9,558 bases of DNA from Spartobacteria bacterium (GCA_025350985.1 JANXWU010000452.1:1-9558), one strand, 5' to 3'; shown: positions 1 through 7,415, counted from the first letter of the stretch. Notes: generated by a model not told the origin, from the sequence alone. Numbers and translations are program-made.

Positions 1-2
1 AC

Positions 3-299
3 AAGGTTGCCGAGTGCCTCGACAGGAATGGCAATAGACTTTCCTGCTTCCTCGTCAAGGTCAACGGCGAGCACATCCGGCGCTCGCTCGCGACGATAGA
101 CCTCGCGCTGGCAACGCGGCGGATGGTGGAATTCCGCGCGAAAGCGGGGCGGCTGGAGGGCCGTGGCACAGAAGGAGGGCTGCATCAAAGATGCAGGCAA
201 AGCTGCTCCAGTTCGCAGAGCGCGAGCTACAAGCCCGCCTCCCGATTTCACAATCCGAAGAGGAATCTGGAACTCAGGAACTCAGGAATAAGAGAGTGA
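3..299 (+). pseudogene. Remnant of tyrosine recombinase (integrase) N-terminal region
   Basis: An open frame enters from the left edge and stops at 297-299. Its first ~55 codons (about 3-170) read like the N-terminal arm-type DNA-binding region of tyrosine recombinases: KVAECLDRNGN, then a beta-strand pair with VKVNGEHIRRSL, then TIDLALATRRMVEFRAKAGR. This is the common 'K-x-x-G-K-x-I-R-x-S-L-x-T-x-D-x-x-x-A-x-R-R' pattern of integrases. After about codon 58 the frame turns into low-complexity S/R/Q-rich sequence with no family resemblance, and neither the core-binding nor the catalytic domain (R..HxxR..Y) follows. I infer a truncated, decayed integrase copy, possibly marking an old insertion edge upstream of bamA. 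The true 5' end lies outside the window. The assignment is by pattern resemblance only. Confidence 0.55.
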
Positions 300-340
300 C
301 GGCGATTGTTTCTTTTCCTTGAGTTCATGGCTTCCAGATT
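264..340. repeat. Imperfect inverted repeat (about 30-nt arms) upstream of bamA
   Basis: The left arm (264-293) and the reverse complement of the right arm (311-340) share the blocks aatctggaa, gaactca and ggaa in the same order, separated by a 17-nt spacer. Within the left arm the octamer ggaactca is tandemly repeated (269-276, 277-284), followed by a partial third copy (ggaa). Transcribed RNA could fold into a long imperfect hairpin. There is no T-run after it, so a classical intrinsic terminator is unlikely. It resembles a dispersed palindromic repeat or small non-autonomous element, and it lies directly after the integrase remnant. Confidence 0.6.
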
Positions 341-368
341 TGCTGGTTCTGCTGGGGCGAAATCCCGC

Positions 369-398
369 TTGACCTTTCTCAGCCGATTCCCCATCAAT
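369..398 (+). promoter_or_regulatory. Possible sigma-70-like promoter for bamA
   Basis: TTGACC at 369-374 matches five of six bases of the -35 consensus. With an 18-nt spacer it is followed by ATCAAT at 393-398, a weak -10 with three of six matches. Transcription would begin about 40 nt before the preferred bamA start at 445. No other good candidate was seen in the upstream stretch. The poor -10 and the unknown sigma-factor preferences of the organism keep this tentative. Confidence 0.22.
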
Positions 399-444
399 GC
401 CCCGCCAAACGCCGGATTCCTCAGTCCGGCGTCAGATTTTTTGT

Positions 445-2745
445 ATGAAAACGCTGCACCATTTTGTCCTCACCGTTAGCTTTCTATTTGCGACCTTGAT
501 CGCGCAGGCTCAGCAAGCCGCGCCGATCGTCCGGCAGATCGACGTCCAGTACGCCGGGCCGTCCACGGTGAGTAAAGAGCGCATCATCGCGAACATGCGG
601 ACGAAAATCGGGCGGCCTTATTCCGAGCAGGCGGTCGATGAGGACGTGCGCAGCCTTTATGCGATGGGCAGTTTGATCAATGTCCGCATTTTCGGCGAGC
701 CGACGCGCGATGGCGTGAAGGTGATCGTCGTGGTGCAGACGAAGGCGAAGATCAGCGAGGTGGAACTCAATGGCGTGACGCAGATCAAGCAAAAGTCGCT
801 GGAGAAAAAGCTGCTGGTCAAAAAGGGCGATTCGCTCAACGAAGCAAATTTGGAAGCGGACCGGCAGAAGCTGCTCGAGGAATATCGCGGCAAGGGTTAC
901 AGCGACACGGCGGTCGATTATAAAGTCGTGACGAACGAAAAAGCGGCGACGGCTCGCGTGATTTACACGGTTAAAGAATCGGGGAAAACCGTGATCAGCG
1001 CGGTGCGATTCGAGGGCAACGAGGTGCTGACGACGAAGGAACTCCGCAAGCAAATCAAGACGAAGCCAAAGAACCTGCTGTCGTTCATCACGAAAGCCGG
1101 GCAGCTTCAAAGCGATCAAGTCGATCAGGACGTGCAGGCGCTGCGCGATTACTATCAGAGTCACGGGTATCTCGATGTGGAAGTGTCTGCGCCCGACGTA
1201 CAGCGGGCGAAGGGCGACCGGGTCGAGCTGGTTTTTCGCATCAAGGAAGGCCGGCAATATCATGTGGGCCGGGTCGGCATCACAGGTGCGCGCGTCTTCT
1301 CCGCGGACGAAGTGCGCAAGACGACGAAGACGAATGAGAGTGCGGTGTTTTCGCCCCAGCAACTGCGCGCGGACGTGAAGGCGATCAAGGATCTCTACGG
1401 CGCGAAAGGCTACATCGACTTGCAGGTGAACGCCGAGACGAGCACGGGTGGGAGCGGAATCGTGAACGTGGAGTTTCGCCTGGACGAAGGCACGCAGAGC
1501 TACGTCGAGCGCGTGAACATTCAAAACAACTCGGCCACCAAAAATACGAAGGACAAAGTCATCCGCCGCGAGCTGGCCGTGGCGCCGGGCGATCTTTATA
1601 ACAGCGTGCTGGTGGAGCAGAGCAAAAAGCGGCTGGAAAATCTGAACTACTTCTCGCGCGTGGATGCCTATCCCGCCGACACCGGCGTGGCCGGGCACAA
1701 GGACTTGAACGTGCAGGTCGAGGAGAAGCGCACCGGGACGCTGAACTTCGGCGCGGGCTTCAGCTCGATCGACAATTTGATCGGCTTCGCGGAAATCCAG
1801 CAGAGCAATTTCGACATCATGAACTGGCCGCATTTCACTGGCGGCGGCGAGCGGTTTCGCGCGCGCGTTCAATACGGCACGCAGCGCAAGGACTTCACCG
1901 TCTCGCTGACCGAGCCTTGGTTTCTCGACTACCAGATTGCCGTCGGTGGCGAGGTGTTTTACCGCGACGCCAGCTACGTCAGCTCGGTTTACAACACGCG
2001 CGATTACGGCTTCGACATCAACGTGCGCAAGCCGCTGGGGCCGTTCACCTCGGTGCGCTTCGATTACCGGCTTGAAGACATTGGCATCTTTAATGTCAGC
2101 CGTGCCGCGTCGGATTTGATCCGAGTGGAACAGGGCAGCCTCGTCAAAAGCTCGATCACCGCCGGGATCACCCACGACACCCGCGACAGTGTTTTCCTCA
2201 GCCGCCGCGGGCATCGCATCGATCTTTCGACCTACGTCTCGGGCGGACCGCTGGGTGGCGGCGAGAGCATTTACGGCTTCGATGTCGAGGGCTCGCAATA
2301 TTTCCATTTGCCTTGGGACACGATTTTTCTGCTCAACGGTGAAGTCGCCGGCGTCGATGCTTACAATGGCCGCGACCGCGTGCCGATTTGGGACCGTCTC
2401 TTCCTCGGCGGCGCGAACAACCTGCGTGGCTACAGCTTCCGCAAAGCCGGCCCGAAGGACGAAAACGGCGAACCGCTGGGTGGCCGGACGATGGCGCGGT
2501 TCACGACGGAATTTACTTTTCCCGTCATCGAACGCGTGCGCGGCGCGTTGTTTTACGATGTCGGGTTTGTGAATCAGGCGTCGTTCGATTTCAGTCCGGG
2601 CACGGTCAATCAGGACGTAGGTCTGGGCGTCCGCATCGACCTTCCCATCGGCCCAGTCCGCCTGGACTATGGATTTCCGTTGCAACACGATTCGTTCACC
2701 AGTTCCAGCGGGAAGTTTAACTTCACCATCGGCTATCAATTTTGA
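445..2745 (+). CDS. bamA: Outer membrane protein assembly factor BamA (Omp85 family)
   Basis: This is the central beta-barrel insertase of the outer membrane, which folds and inserts other barrel proteins delivered through the periplasm. The 766-residue product has a signal peptide (MKTLHH, hydrophobic stretch, cleavage after AQA at residue 22). Five POTRA repeats follow, starting near residues 28, 100, 180, 270 and 352, each with the typical alternation of V-x-x-x-x-x-G-N strands and a late GY turn (GKGYSD, SHGYLD, AKGYID). A C-terminal 16-strand-type barrel runs from about residue 433. The lid-loop motif appears as LRGY (660-663) after GGANN, equivalent to VRGF in proteobacteria. The protein ends in a beta-signal with terminal phenylalanine (FTIGYQF). 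An upstream in-frame ATG at 397 would add 16 residues in front of the signal peptide, so the ATG at 445 is preferred, although neither has a clear Shine-Dalgarno. The skp-like gene follows after 55 nt. Confidence 0.95.
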   Translation: MKTLHHFVLTVSFLFATLIAQAQQAAPIVRQIDVQYAGPSTVSKERIIANMRTKIGRPYSEQAVDEDVRSLYAMGSLINVRIFGEPTRDGVKVIVVVQTKAKISEVELNGVTQIKQKSLEKKLLVKKGDSLNEANLEADRQKLLEEYRGKGYSDTAVDYKVVTNEKAATARVIYTVKESGKTVISAVRFEGNEVLTTKELRKQIKTKPKNLLSFITKAGQLQSDQVDQDVQALRDYYQSHGYLDVEVSAPDVQRAKGDRVELVFRIKEGRQYHVGRVGITGARVFSADEVRKTTKTNESAVFSPQQLRADVKAIKDLYGAKGYIDLQVNAETSTGGSGIVNVEFRLDEGTQSYVERVNIQNNSATKNTKDKVIRRELAVAPGDLYNSVLVEQSKKRLENLNYFSRVDAYPADTGVAGHKDLNVQVEEKRTGTLNFGAGFSSIDNLIGFAEIQQSNFDIMNWPHFTGGGERFRARVQYGTQRKDFTVSLTEPWFLDYQIAVGGEVFYRDASYVSSVYNTRDYGFDINVRKPLGPFTSVRFDYRLEDIGIFNVSRAASDLIRVEQGSLVKSSITAGITHDTRDSVFLSRRGHRIDLSTYVSGGPLGGGESIYGFDVEGSQYFHLPWDTIFLLNGEVAGVDAYNGRDRVPIWDRLFLGGANNLRGYSFRKAGPKDENGEPLGGRTMARFTTEFTFPVIERVRGALFYDVGFVNQASFDFSPGTVNQDVGLGVRIDLPIGPVRLDYGFPLQHDSFTSSSGKFNFTIGYQF

Positions 2746-2800
2746 ACGAAACCGCCCTCGTGCGGTCTGACACCACTCCAAAACACCTCGCAACATCCAC

Positions 2801-3418
2801 ATGACAAAACTGCTCACTCTCACCGGCGTCCTCGGACTTTCGCTCCTCGCCACCACTCTTCCCGCTCGCGCCCAGGTAAAAATCGGCGTCGTGGACATGG
2901 ACAAGGTTTTCAAGTCCTACTACAAAACCAAGGACGCGGAGACGAAGATCAACGAGGCGCGTTCCTCGGCGAAAAAGGAACTCGACGACCGCATGGCCGA
3001 CTACAGCAAGGAATTGGACGGCATCAAAAAGCTGGAGGAAGAATTGGCGCGCCCGGAATTGAGCAGCGCGAGCAAGGCCGACAAATCCAAGCAACGCGAC
3101 GAACGAATCGCCAAAATCCGCGCCACCGAACGTGAGATCAAGGAGTTTCAGGGTCAGCGGGAAAAAGATCTGCAAAGCCAGGCGATTCGGATGCGCAATG
3201 GCATCGTCGAGGAGATTCAGGAATTGATCCAAAAGGAAGTGAAAGCGGACAATTTCAACCTCGTGCTGGACAAATCCGGCTCCAGTCTCAACGGCGTGCC
3301 GATCATTCTCTACTCGAATTCCGACTGGGATTTCAGCGACAAAATCATCACTGCCCTGAACAAAAACCGCAGCTCGAAAGACGCGGAAGCACCTCCGGCG
3401 GCGCCAAAGAAAAAGTAG
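2801..3418 (+). CDS. skp: OmpH/Skp-family periplasmic chaperone
   Basis: The predicted role is to hold unfolded outer-membrane proteins in the periplasm and pass them to BamA. The 205-residue product begins with a signal peptide (MTKLLTL, cleavage after ARA at residue 24). The mature start [11 protein letters not shown] is the conserved first strand of the OmpH/Skp body, and the next ~110 residues are strongly charged K/E/D/R sequence with heptad character, the long coiled-coil tentacle. The body resumes near [10 protein letters not shown] and ends with a [10 protein letters not shown] helix. It is longer than the ~160-residue enterobacterial Skp because of a longer tentacle and an A/P/K-rich tail (PPAAPKKK). 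The start has no recognisable Shine-Dalgarno but gives a perfect signal peptide. Its position between bamA and lpxD is the classical Skp location, and lpxD begins two bases after its stop, so co-transcription is likely. Confidence 0.9.
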   Translation: MTKLLTLTGVLGLSLLATTLPARAQVKIGVVDMDKVFKSYYKTKDAETKINEARSSAKKELDDRMADYSKELDGIKKLEEELARPELSSASKADKSKQRDERIAKIRATEREIKEFQGQREKDLQSQAIRMRNGIVEEIQELIQKEVKADNFNLVLDKSGSSLNGVPIILYSNSDWDFSDKIITALNKNRSSKDAEAPPAAPKKK

Positions 3419-3420
3419 CC

Positions 3421-4470
3421 GTGAACGCTACGATCGCCGAACTCGCCGCGCTCGTGGGGGGCCGGGTGGAGGGCGACCCGTCGCCGGTGCCAATCACCGG
3501 TGCCGCGGCGCTCGCGGAGGCCGGGGAGGGGCACATTACGTTTTTCGGCAATGCGAGATACCTTCCCGCGCTGCGGGCTTGCCGCGCGACGGCGGTCTTG
3601 GTGCCGATGGATTGCGACGAGCCGATTGCCCCGGTGAAAATCCGGGTGGAGAATCCTTCCCTGGCCTTCGCCAAAGTTCTGGAGCGCCTGGCCCCTCCGC
3701 GCCATTTGTTTCCGAAAGGCGTCCATCCCACTGCCGTCATCGGTGAAAACGTGACGCTCGGCGAGGACGTCACCATTCAACCGTACGTCGTGATCGAACC
3801 CGGCACGAAAATCGGCGCGCACAGTTTCATCGGCGCGCATGTTTACATCGGACACGGATCGACTGTTGGCGAGAACTGCCACATTCATCCCAACGTCACC
3901 ATTCGCGAACGCACGCTGATCGGCCACCGCGTCCTGATCCACAGCGGCAGCGTGATTGGCGGGGACGGTTTCGGCTTTGAGTTCGTGAACGGGCGACACG
4001 TTAAAATCCCCCAAACCGGGATCGTTCAACTCGACGATGACGTGGAGATTGGGGCAAATACCGCGATTGATCGCGCGCGGTTTGGCCGCACTTGGATTGG
4101 CGAAGGCACCAAAATCGACAATCTTGTTCAAATCGCCCACAACGTCATCATCGGCAAACATTCGCTCATCATCTCGCAAGTCGGCATTTCAGGAAGTACG
4201 CGACTGGGCGAATATGTCACACTTGCCGGCCAAGTGGGAGTAGTTGGCCACATCGAAATTGGCGATCAGGTAGTGGTTGGCGCTAAGGGAGGTGTGAGTA
4301 AGAATGTCCCGGCCAAGGCGATTATTTGGGGATCTCCAATTGCGGGCCCGATCAAAGAAGAAAAGGAAAAGCTGGCCTACGTGAACCGGTTGCCCAAACT
4401 CTTCACACGGGTCAAAAGTCTGGAGCAGCGTCTGGACGACAAGGAAAAACTTCCTCCGTTGACGCTCTGA
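3421..4470 (+). CDS. lpxD: UDP-3-O-acylglucosamine N-acyltransferase LpxD
   Basis: This enzyme adds the N-linked 3-hydroxyacyl chain from acyl-ACP to UDP-3-O-acylglucosamine, the third step of lipid A synthesis, in the cytoplasm. At 349 residues it has the family's usual length. The N-terminal uridine-binding domain (about 1-99) contains the ITFFGNARY segment. It is followed by a left-handed parallel beta-helix of hexapeptide repeats from GVHPTAVIG at residue 100 onward. The catalytic histidine is H240 in NLVQIAHNV, equivalent to His239 of the E. coli enzyme, and the GGDGFGF loop lies at 180-186. A short charged helix closes the protein. The start is GTG at 3421, two bases after the preceding stop, and it gives the typical N-terminus ([16 protein letters not shown]). 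In this window no fabZ, lpxA or lpxC follows, unlike the proteobacterial order. Confidence 0.95.
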   Translation: MNATIAELAALVGGRVEGDPSPVPITGAAALAEAGEGHITFFGNARYLPALRACRATAVLVPMDCDEPIAPVKIRVENPSLAFAKVLERLAPPRHLFPKGVHPTAVIGENVTLGEDVTIQPYVVIEPGTKIGAHSFIGAHVYIGHGSTVGENCHIHPNVTIRERTLIGHRVLIHSGSVIGGDGFGFEFVNGRHVKIPQTGIVQLDDDVEIGANTAIDRARFGRTWIGEGTKIDNLVQIAHNVIIGKHSLIISQVGISGSTRLGEYVTLAGQVGVVGHIEIGDQVVVGAKGGVSKNVPAKAIIWGSPIAGPIKEEKEKLAYVNRLPKLFTRVKSLEQRLDDKEKLPPLTL

Positions 4471-4498
4471 AAGCTTGCCGTCCAGCGCACGACCGCTA

Positions 4499-4529
4499 AC
4501 TTGTCGCTCCACGTTATTTTGGAGCAAGT
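4499..4529 (+). promoter_or_regulatory. Hairpin enclosing the Shine-Dalgarno of the SprT-like gene
   Basis: The segments acttg (4499-4503) and ctcca (4507-4511) pair with tggag (4520-4524) and caagt (4525-4529). This gives a 10-bp stem with a 3-nt bulge (tcg) and an 8-nt loop. The 3' strand contains GGAG at 4521-4524, eight bases before the ATG at 4533. It is one of the clearest ribosome binding sites in the window, and it would be hidden when the hairpin forms. There is no poly-T, so a terminator for lpxD is less likely. Translational control is inference; the pairing itself is visible. Confidence 0.45.
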
Positions 4530-4532
4530 CGT

Positions 4533-4991
4533 ATGGCTCGGAAAAAACAAACCAAACGCAAAGTGTCCTGCGCCCGGCTGCCGATGCAGCGCCTGCTGCC
4601 GTTCGCGCACGAAGGCCGTTACTTTGATTTACGGGCCGTCTTCGACCGCCTGAACACAAAATATTTCGCCAACGCCCTCAAGCGTTACACCATCGTCTGG
4701 GGCCGCAAACGCAAGCTGCCGCCGCGAGAATATTTTGTCTTCGGGACGATTCAGGAACACGATCGGATGATTCGCATTCATCCACTGCTCGACCAGCGCT
4801 TCGTGCCCGTTTGGTTTTTGGAATACGTGATTTACCACGAGATGTGCCATGCCGTCGTGCGCGACAAATACGACCCGTCCGGCCGGCGGATTGTGCATCA
4901 CGAGAAATTTTGGGAACGCGAGCAGCGCTTTCCGCATTTCCGCAAAGCCAAGCGATGGGAAGACGAAAACCTCGCGCGCTTTCTGCGTTGA
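4533..4991 (+). CDS. SprT-like HExxH zinc metalloprotease domain protein
   Basis: A 152-residue cytoplasmic protein without a signal peptide, with a basic N-terminus (MARKKQTKRK). The core runs FDLRAVFDRLNTKYF, then a W-G-R strand (IVWGRKRK), a FGTI strand and RIHPLLD, and then the active-site helix FLEYVIYHEMCHAV. The zinc-binding HEMCH lies at residues 102-106, and a third ligand is offered by HH at 122-123 in HHEKFWE. This order (tyrosine-phenylalanine helix, strands, HExxH, then HxxxFW) is that of the SprT/WSS1-type minimal metalloproteases. No C-terminal zinc ribbon is present, so it is the bare catalytic domain. The start is supported by GGAG eight bases upstream. It sits 62 nt after lpxD and just before mnmA. 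The substrate is unknown. SprT relatives in eukaryotes cleave DNA-protein crosslinks, but that role should not be transferred without evidence. Confidence 0.75.
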   Translation: MARKKQTKRKVSCARLPMQRLLPFAHEGRYFDLRAVFDRLNTKYFANALKRYTIVWGRKRKLPPREYFVFGTIQEHDRMIRIHPLLDQRFVPVWFLEYVIYHEMCHAVVRDKYDPSGRRIVHHEKFWEREQRFPHFRKAKRWEDENLARFLR

Positions 4992-4996
4992 GGATT

Positions 4997-5077
4997 GAGC
5001 GCGTTGGGAGTTGAGAGTTCGGCGTTCCTGGTGGAAAGTTCGCGCCTTTTGAACACTCAACCCTCCACCCTCCGCTC
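4997..5077. repeat. Imperfect inverted repeat across the sprT-like/mnmA junction
   Basis: The left arm (4997-5020) contains gagcg, ggag and ttgagagttc. The right arm (5051-5077) read in reverse complement contains gagcgg, ggagg and gttgagtgttc in the same order, with a 30-nt spacer. The arms are purine-rich on one side and pyrimidine-rich on the other (caaccctccaccctcc). The element begins six bases after the SprT-like stop codon and, in the mnmA frame, encodes a variable N-terminal stretch (NTQPSTLRS) before the conserved enzyme. It resembles an intergenic dispersed repeat rather than a coding sequence. Confidence 0.5.
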
Positions 5078-6227
5078 GCACCTTTCCGGCAAGCGCGTCC
5101 TGCTCGGCATGAGCGGCGGCGTCGATTCGTCGGTCGCCGCGCACATCCTCAAGCAGCAAGGCTCCGAGGTCATCGGCGTGACGATGAAAGTTTGGCCGCA
5201 GGACTGCATCTCGCGCGCCGAGGACAAATGCTGCGGCCCGAGCGCCATCGCCGACGCGCGCGGCGTCGCCCACGCGCTTGGCATCCCACATTACGTCGTC
5301 GATGAGGCAAACCAGTTCGAGAAGCTGATCATCGATTATTTTGCCAGCGAATATCAGGCCGGGCGCACGCCCAACCCGTGCGTGATGTGCAACGAAAAGC
5401 TCAAGTTCGGCAACCTTTGGGACAAGGCCCGCTCCCTCGGCTGCGACTACATTGCCACCGGCCACTACGCCATCATCGAGCATCACGGAGACCGCGCCGT
5501 TTTGCGCAAAGGCCTCGACCCGCGCAAAGACCAGTCCTACTTCCTGGCCACCCTGCGCCACGACCAACTCCTCCACGCCCTTTGCCCGCTCGGCGCGATG
5601 GAGAAACCAGAAATTCGCGCCATCGCCCGGCAACTCGGCCTCAAGGTCGCCGACAAAGCCGACAGCCAGGAAATCTGCTTCGTCCCCGGCAACGACTACA
5701 AAGCGTTTTTGAAAACACACCTGGACGCCGGCGAGTTCCATCCCGGCGGCATCTTTGACCAAACCGGCACGCGCATCGCCGAGCATGAAGGCATCGAGAT
5801 GTTCACCATCGGTCAGCGCAAGGGGCTCCCCGGCGGCTCGCCGCGTCCGCGCTACGTCATCGACATCGACCCGGCGACGAGCAGCGTCATCGTCGGCGAC
5901 GAGGACGACCTTACGACCGCGGAGTTTGAAATCGACCGCGTGAACTGGATTGGCGACGGCGATTTTGGAGCGTCCGTCGAAGCCTCGGTAAAAATTCGTT
6001 ACGCCCACGCCGGCACACCCGCGACCTTGACGCCCTTGGAAAACGGACGCGCCCGCGTGCGGCTGCACGAACCGCAGCGCGCTGTCACGCCCGGCCAGGC
6101 GGCGGTGATCTACGACGGCGACCGCGTGCTCGGTGGCGGTTGGATTTTGCGAAAACCGGCCATGGTCGCGACCTTTTCCAAAAAGACCACCGGCTACGAC
6201 GTAAAAAATTCACCCTCACGCCCTTGA
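5004..6227 (+). CDS. mnmA: tRNA-specific 2-thiouridylase MnmA
   Basis: This enzyme activates U34 of the Lys, Glu and Gln tRNAs with ATP and transfers sulfur to make 2-thiouridine. Using the TTG at 5004 (GAGGA nine bases upstream) the product has 407 residues. Its ATP PP-loop SGGVDSS is at 37-43, the catalytic cysteine C129 is in NPCVMCN, and the second, persulfide-forming cysteine C225 is in SQEICFVP. The tRNA-binding and C-terminal barrel end in the conserved YDGDRVLGGGWIL, followed by a ~24-residue extra tail. An additional cysteine-bearing segment (CISRAEDKCCGP) follows the first strands. No in-frame ATG exists before the PP-loop. Alternative starts are TTG 4995, GTG 5031 and TTG 5049, and all fall in or near an inverted repeat. 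Family members usually begin about 8-12 residues before GMSGGVDSS, so the N-terminus is unsettled while the identity is certain. Confidence 0.93.
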   Translation: MGVESSAFLVESSRLLNTQPSTLRSHLSGKRVLLGMSGGVDSSVAAHILKQQGSEVIGVTMKVWPQDCISRAEDKCCGPSAIADARGVAHALGIPHYVVDEANQFEKLIIDYFASEYQAGRTPNPCVMCNEKLKFGNLWDKARSLGCDYIATGHYAIIEHHGDRAVLRKGLDPRKDQSYFLATLRHDQLLHALCPLGAMEKPEIRAIARQLGLKVADKADSQEICFVPGNDYKAFLKTHLDAGEFHPGGIFDQTGTRIAEHEGIEMFTIGQRKGLPGGSPRPRYVIDIDPATSSVIVGDEDDLTTAEFEIDRVNWIGDGDFGASVEASVKIRYAHAGTPATLTPLENGRARVRLHEPQRAVTPGQAAVIYDGDRVLGGGWILRKPAMVATFSKKTTGYDVKNSPSRP

Positions 6228-6282
6228 AGTAACCGCGGGACTTTTCCGCGCTCCGACACCTAACCACCAAATCAGAGAACTT

Positions 6283-7371
6283 ATGCAAAGAAACCACTTA
6301 TCGCGAGCCCTGTTCATCCTTGTCGCAGCCACATTGGGACTTACCCAGTTATCGGCGGAGGTAAAGTTCGACCAGGATCCGAAACACCAATTACCGAAGC
6401 CGGACACCAAGCCCGCCAACCTGAAGAAGCCGGTAAAGGTGTTCATCATGATGGGTCAGTCGAACATGTTCGGGATGGGAGATATTTCACCGGCGGATAA
6501 AAAGGGGACGCTCGAGTATTTCACCAAGACGGAAAAGAAATACCCGCACTTACTCAATGATGCGGGTGCTTGGACAACTAGAAATGATGTCCGCTATGTC
6601 CAAGTGATGGAAAACAAAGGGCAGATGCAGATGTTGCATGACGAGTGGCTGACCGTGAAGGGCAAAACCATCGGGCCGGAAGTCCAGTTCGGTTACATCA
6701 TGGGACAGTTGCTGGACGAGCCTGTGCTTCTTATTAAAAGCTGCATCGGCAACCGTGGTCTTGGCTGGGACCTGCTCCCTCCCGGCAGCGAACGCTACAC
6801 CGTCGATGGCACCACTTACGCCGGCTATAAAGACACCCCGGATAAGTGGGTGGAAGGTCAGCCGAAGAAAGAAGTCAACTGGTATGCGGGCAAACAGTAT
6901 GACGATGACATGAAGAACGCCAAAGCGATCTTAAGTGAAATCGGCAAGCATTATCCCGGGGCGGAAAAATACGAAATCGCCGGATTTGTGTGGTGGCAGG
7001 GCCACAAGGACCAGAGCGCCGTTTACGCCAGCCGCTACGAGCAGAACTTGGTGAACCTGATTAAGGCCCTGCGCAAAGATTACAGCGCGCCGGACGCGAA
7101 GTTCGTGCTGGCCGTGGGTTGCGGAAATCCTGGGCGCGAGAGCTTCGGCTTGCAGATTGCACAAGCTCAACTGGCGATGAACGATGCCAAGAAACACCCG
7201 GAGTTTGTCGGCAACGTGAAGTGCGTGGAATCTCGCGATTTTTGGCCGGCGGTGGAAGACTCTCCAAACGCAAAACAAGGCTTCCACTATTTTCACAATG
7301 CCGGCACCTACATGGAAGTGGGCAACGCGCTGGGCTGGGCGATGGCGGACTTGTTGAAAGCGGGAAAATGA
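6283..7371 (+). CDS. Secreted SGNH-type esterase, sialate O-acetylesterase (SASA) domain
   Basis: A 362-residue exported protein with a signal peptide (hydrophobic residues 9-23, cleavage after LSA at residue 25). The mature part is one SASA-type SGNH hydrolase domain. The nucleophile block MMGQSN carries Ser60, and GFVWWQGHKDQ (234-244) is the conserved block with the W-W-Q-G signature. RDFWP and GFHYFHNAGTYMEVGNALG (from 333) supply the C-terminal catalytic histidine region (H335 or H338). Such enzymes remove O-acetyl groups from carbohydrates such as acetylated polysaccharide side chains, and the sialate name is often only inherited. Planctomycete and verrucomicrobial genomes carry many copies. 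No glycosidase or sulfatase is adjacent to suggest a substrate. It starts 55 nt after mnmA with only a weak purine stretch (agagaa) upstream, and is followed by a strong hairpin, so it may be its own transcription unit. Confidence 0.85.
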   Translation: MQRNHLSRALFILVAATLGLTQLSAEVKFDQDPKHQLPKPDTKPANLKKPVKVFIMMGQSNMFGMGDISPADKKGTLEYFTKTEKKYPHLLNDAGAWTTRNDVRYVQVMENKGQMQMLHDEWLTVKGKTIGPEVQFGYIMGQLLDEPVLLIKSCIGNRGLGWDLLPPGSERYTVDGTTYAGYKDTPDKWVEGQPKKEVNWYAGKQYDDDMKNAKAILSEIGKHYPGAEKYEIAGFVWWQGHKDQSAVYASRYEQNLVNLIKALRKDYSAPDAKFVLAVGCGNPGRESFGLQIAQAQLAMNDAKKHPEFVGNVKCVESRDFWPAVEDSPNAKQGFHYFHNAGTYMEVGNALGWAMADLLKAGK

Positions 7372-7391
7372 GTGGTTCGACCTTACCGAAA

Positions 7392-7415
7392 GAGCCGCAT
7401 TAGCACTTGCGGCTC
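7392..7415 (+). terminator. Hairpin after the esterase gene, probable terminator
   Basis: A perfect 8-bp stem, gagccgca (7392-7399) against tgcggctc (7408-7415), encloses an 8-nt loop, 20 nt after the esterase stop. The flanks ccg and cgg could extend the stem across a small bulge. The T-run expected of an intrinsic terminator is lacking (ggttatcgtt follows). It could therefore be a weak or Rho-assisted terminator, or an RNA-stabilising 3' end that separates the esterase from the cupredoxin unit. Confidence 0.45.

Noticed and set aside
191..322. A 43-codon plus-strand frame beginning MQAKLLQFAEREL.
   Set aside because: It is short, has no ribosome binding site, and its second half is made by the tandem octamer and inverted repeat. 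It may be debris of the integrase region but cannot be supported as a gene.
2751..2766. A 5-bp hairpin (accgc/gcggt) between bamA and the chaperone gene.
   Set aside because: The stem is too short and has no T-run, and the two genes are probably co-transcribed.
484..2913. An 809-codon open frame on the minus strand covering nearly all of bamA.
   Set aside because: The plus-strand protein is unmistakably BamA. The antisense frame is open because of GC-biased codon use, and its translation is an R/A/H/D-rich sequence without recognisable domains.
3310..4179. A 289-codon minus-strand open frame over lpxD.
   Set aside because: It is a shadow of lpxD, whose hexapeptide repeats and catalytic histidine are clear on the plus strand.
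4629..6068. A 479-codon minus-strand open frame over the SprT-like gene and mnmA.
   Set aside because: Both plus-strand genes have catalytic motifs in frame. The antisense translation shows no family features.
6234..6250. A 5-bp GC hairpin (cgcgg/ccgcg) after mnmA, a possible terminator.
   Set aside because: The T-run is in the loop rather than after the stem, and such short GC stems are expected by chance in this DNA.
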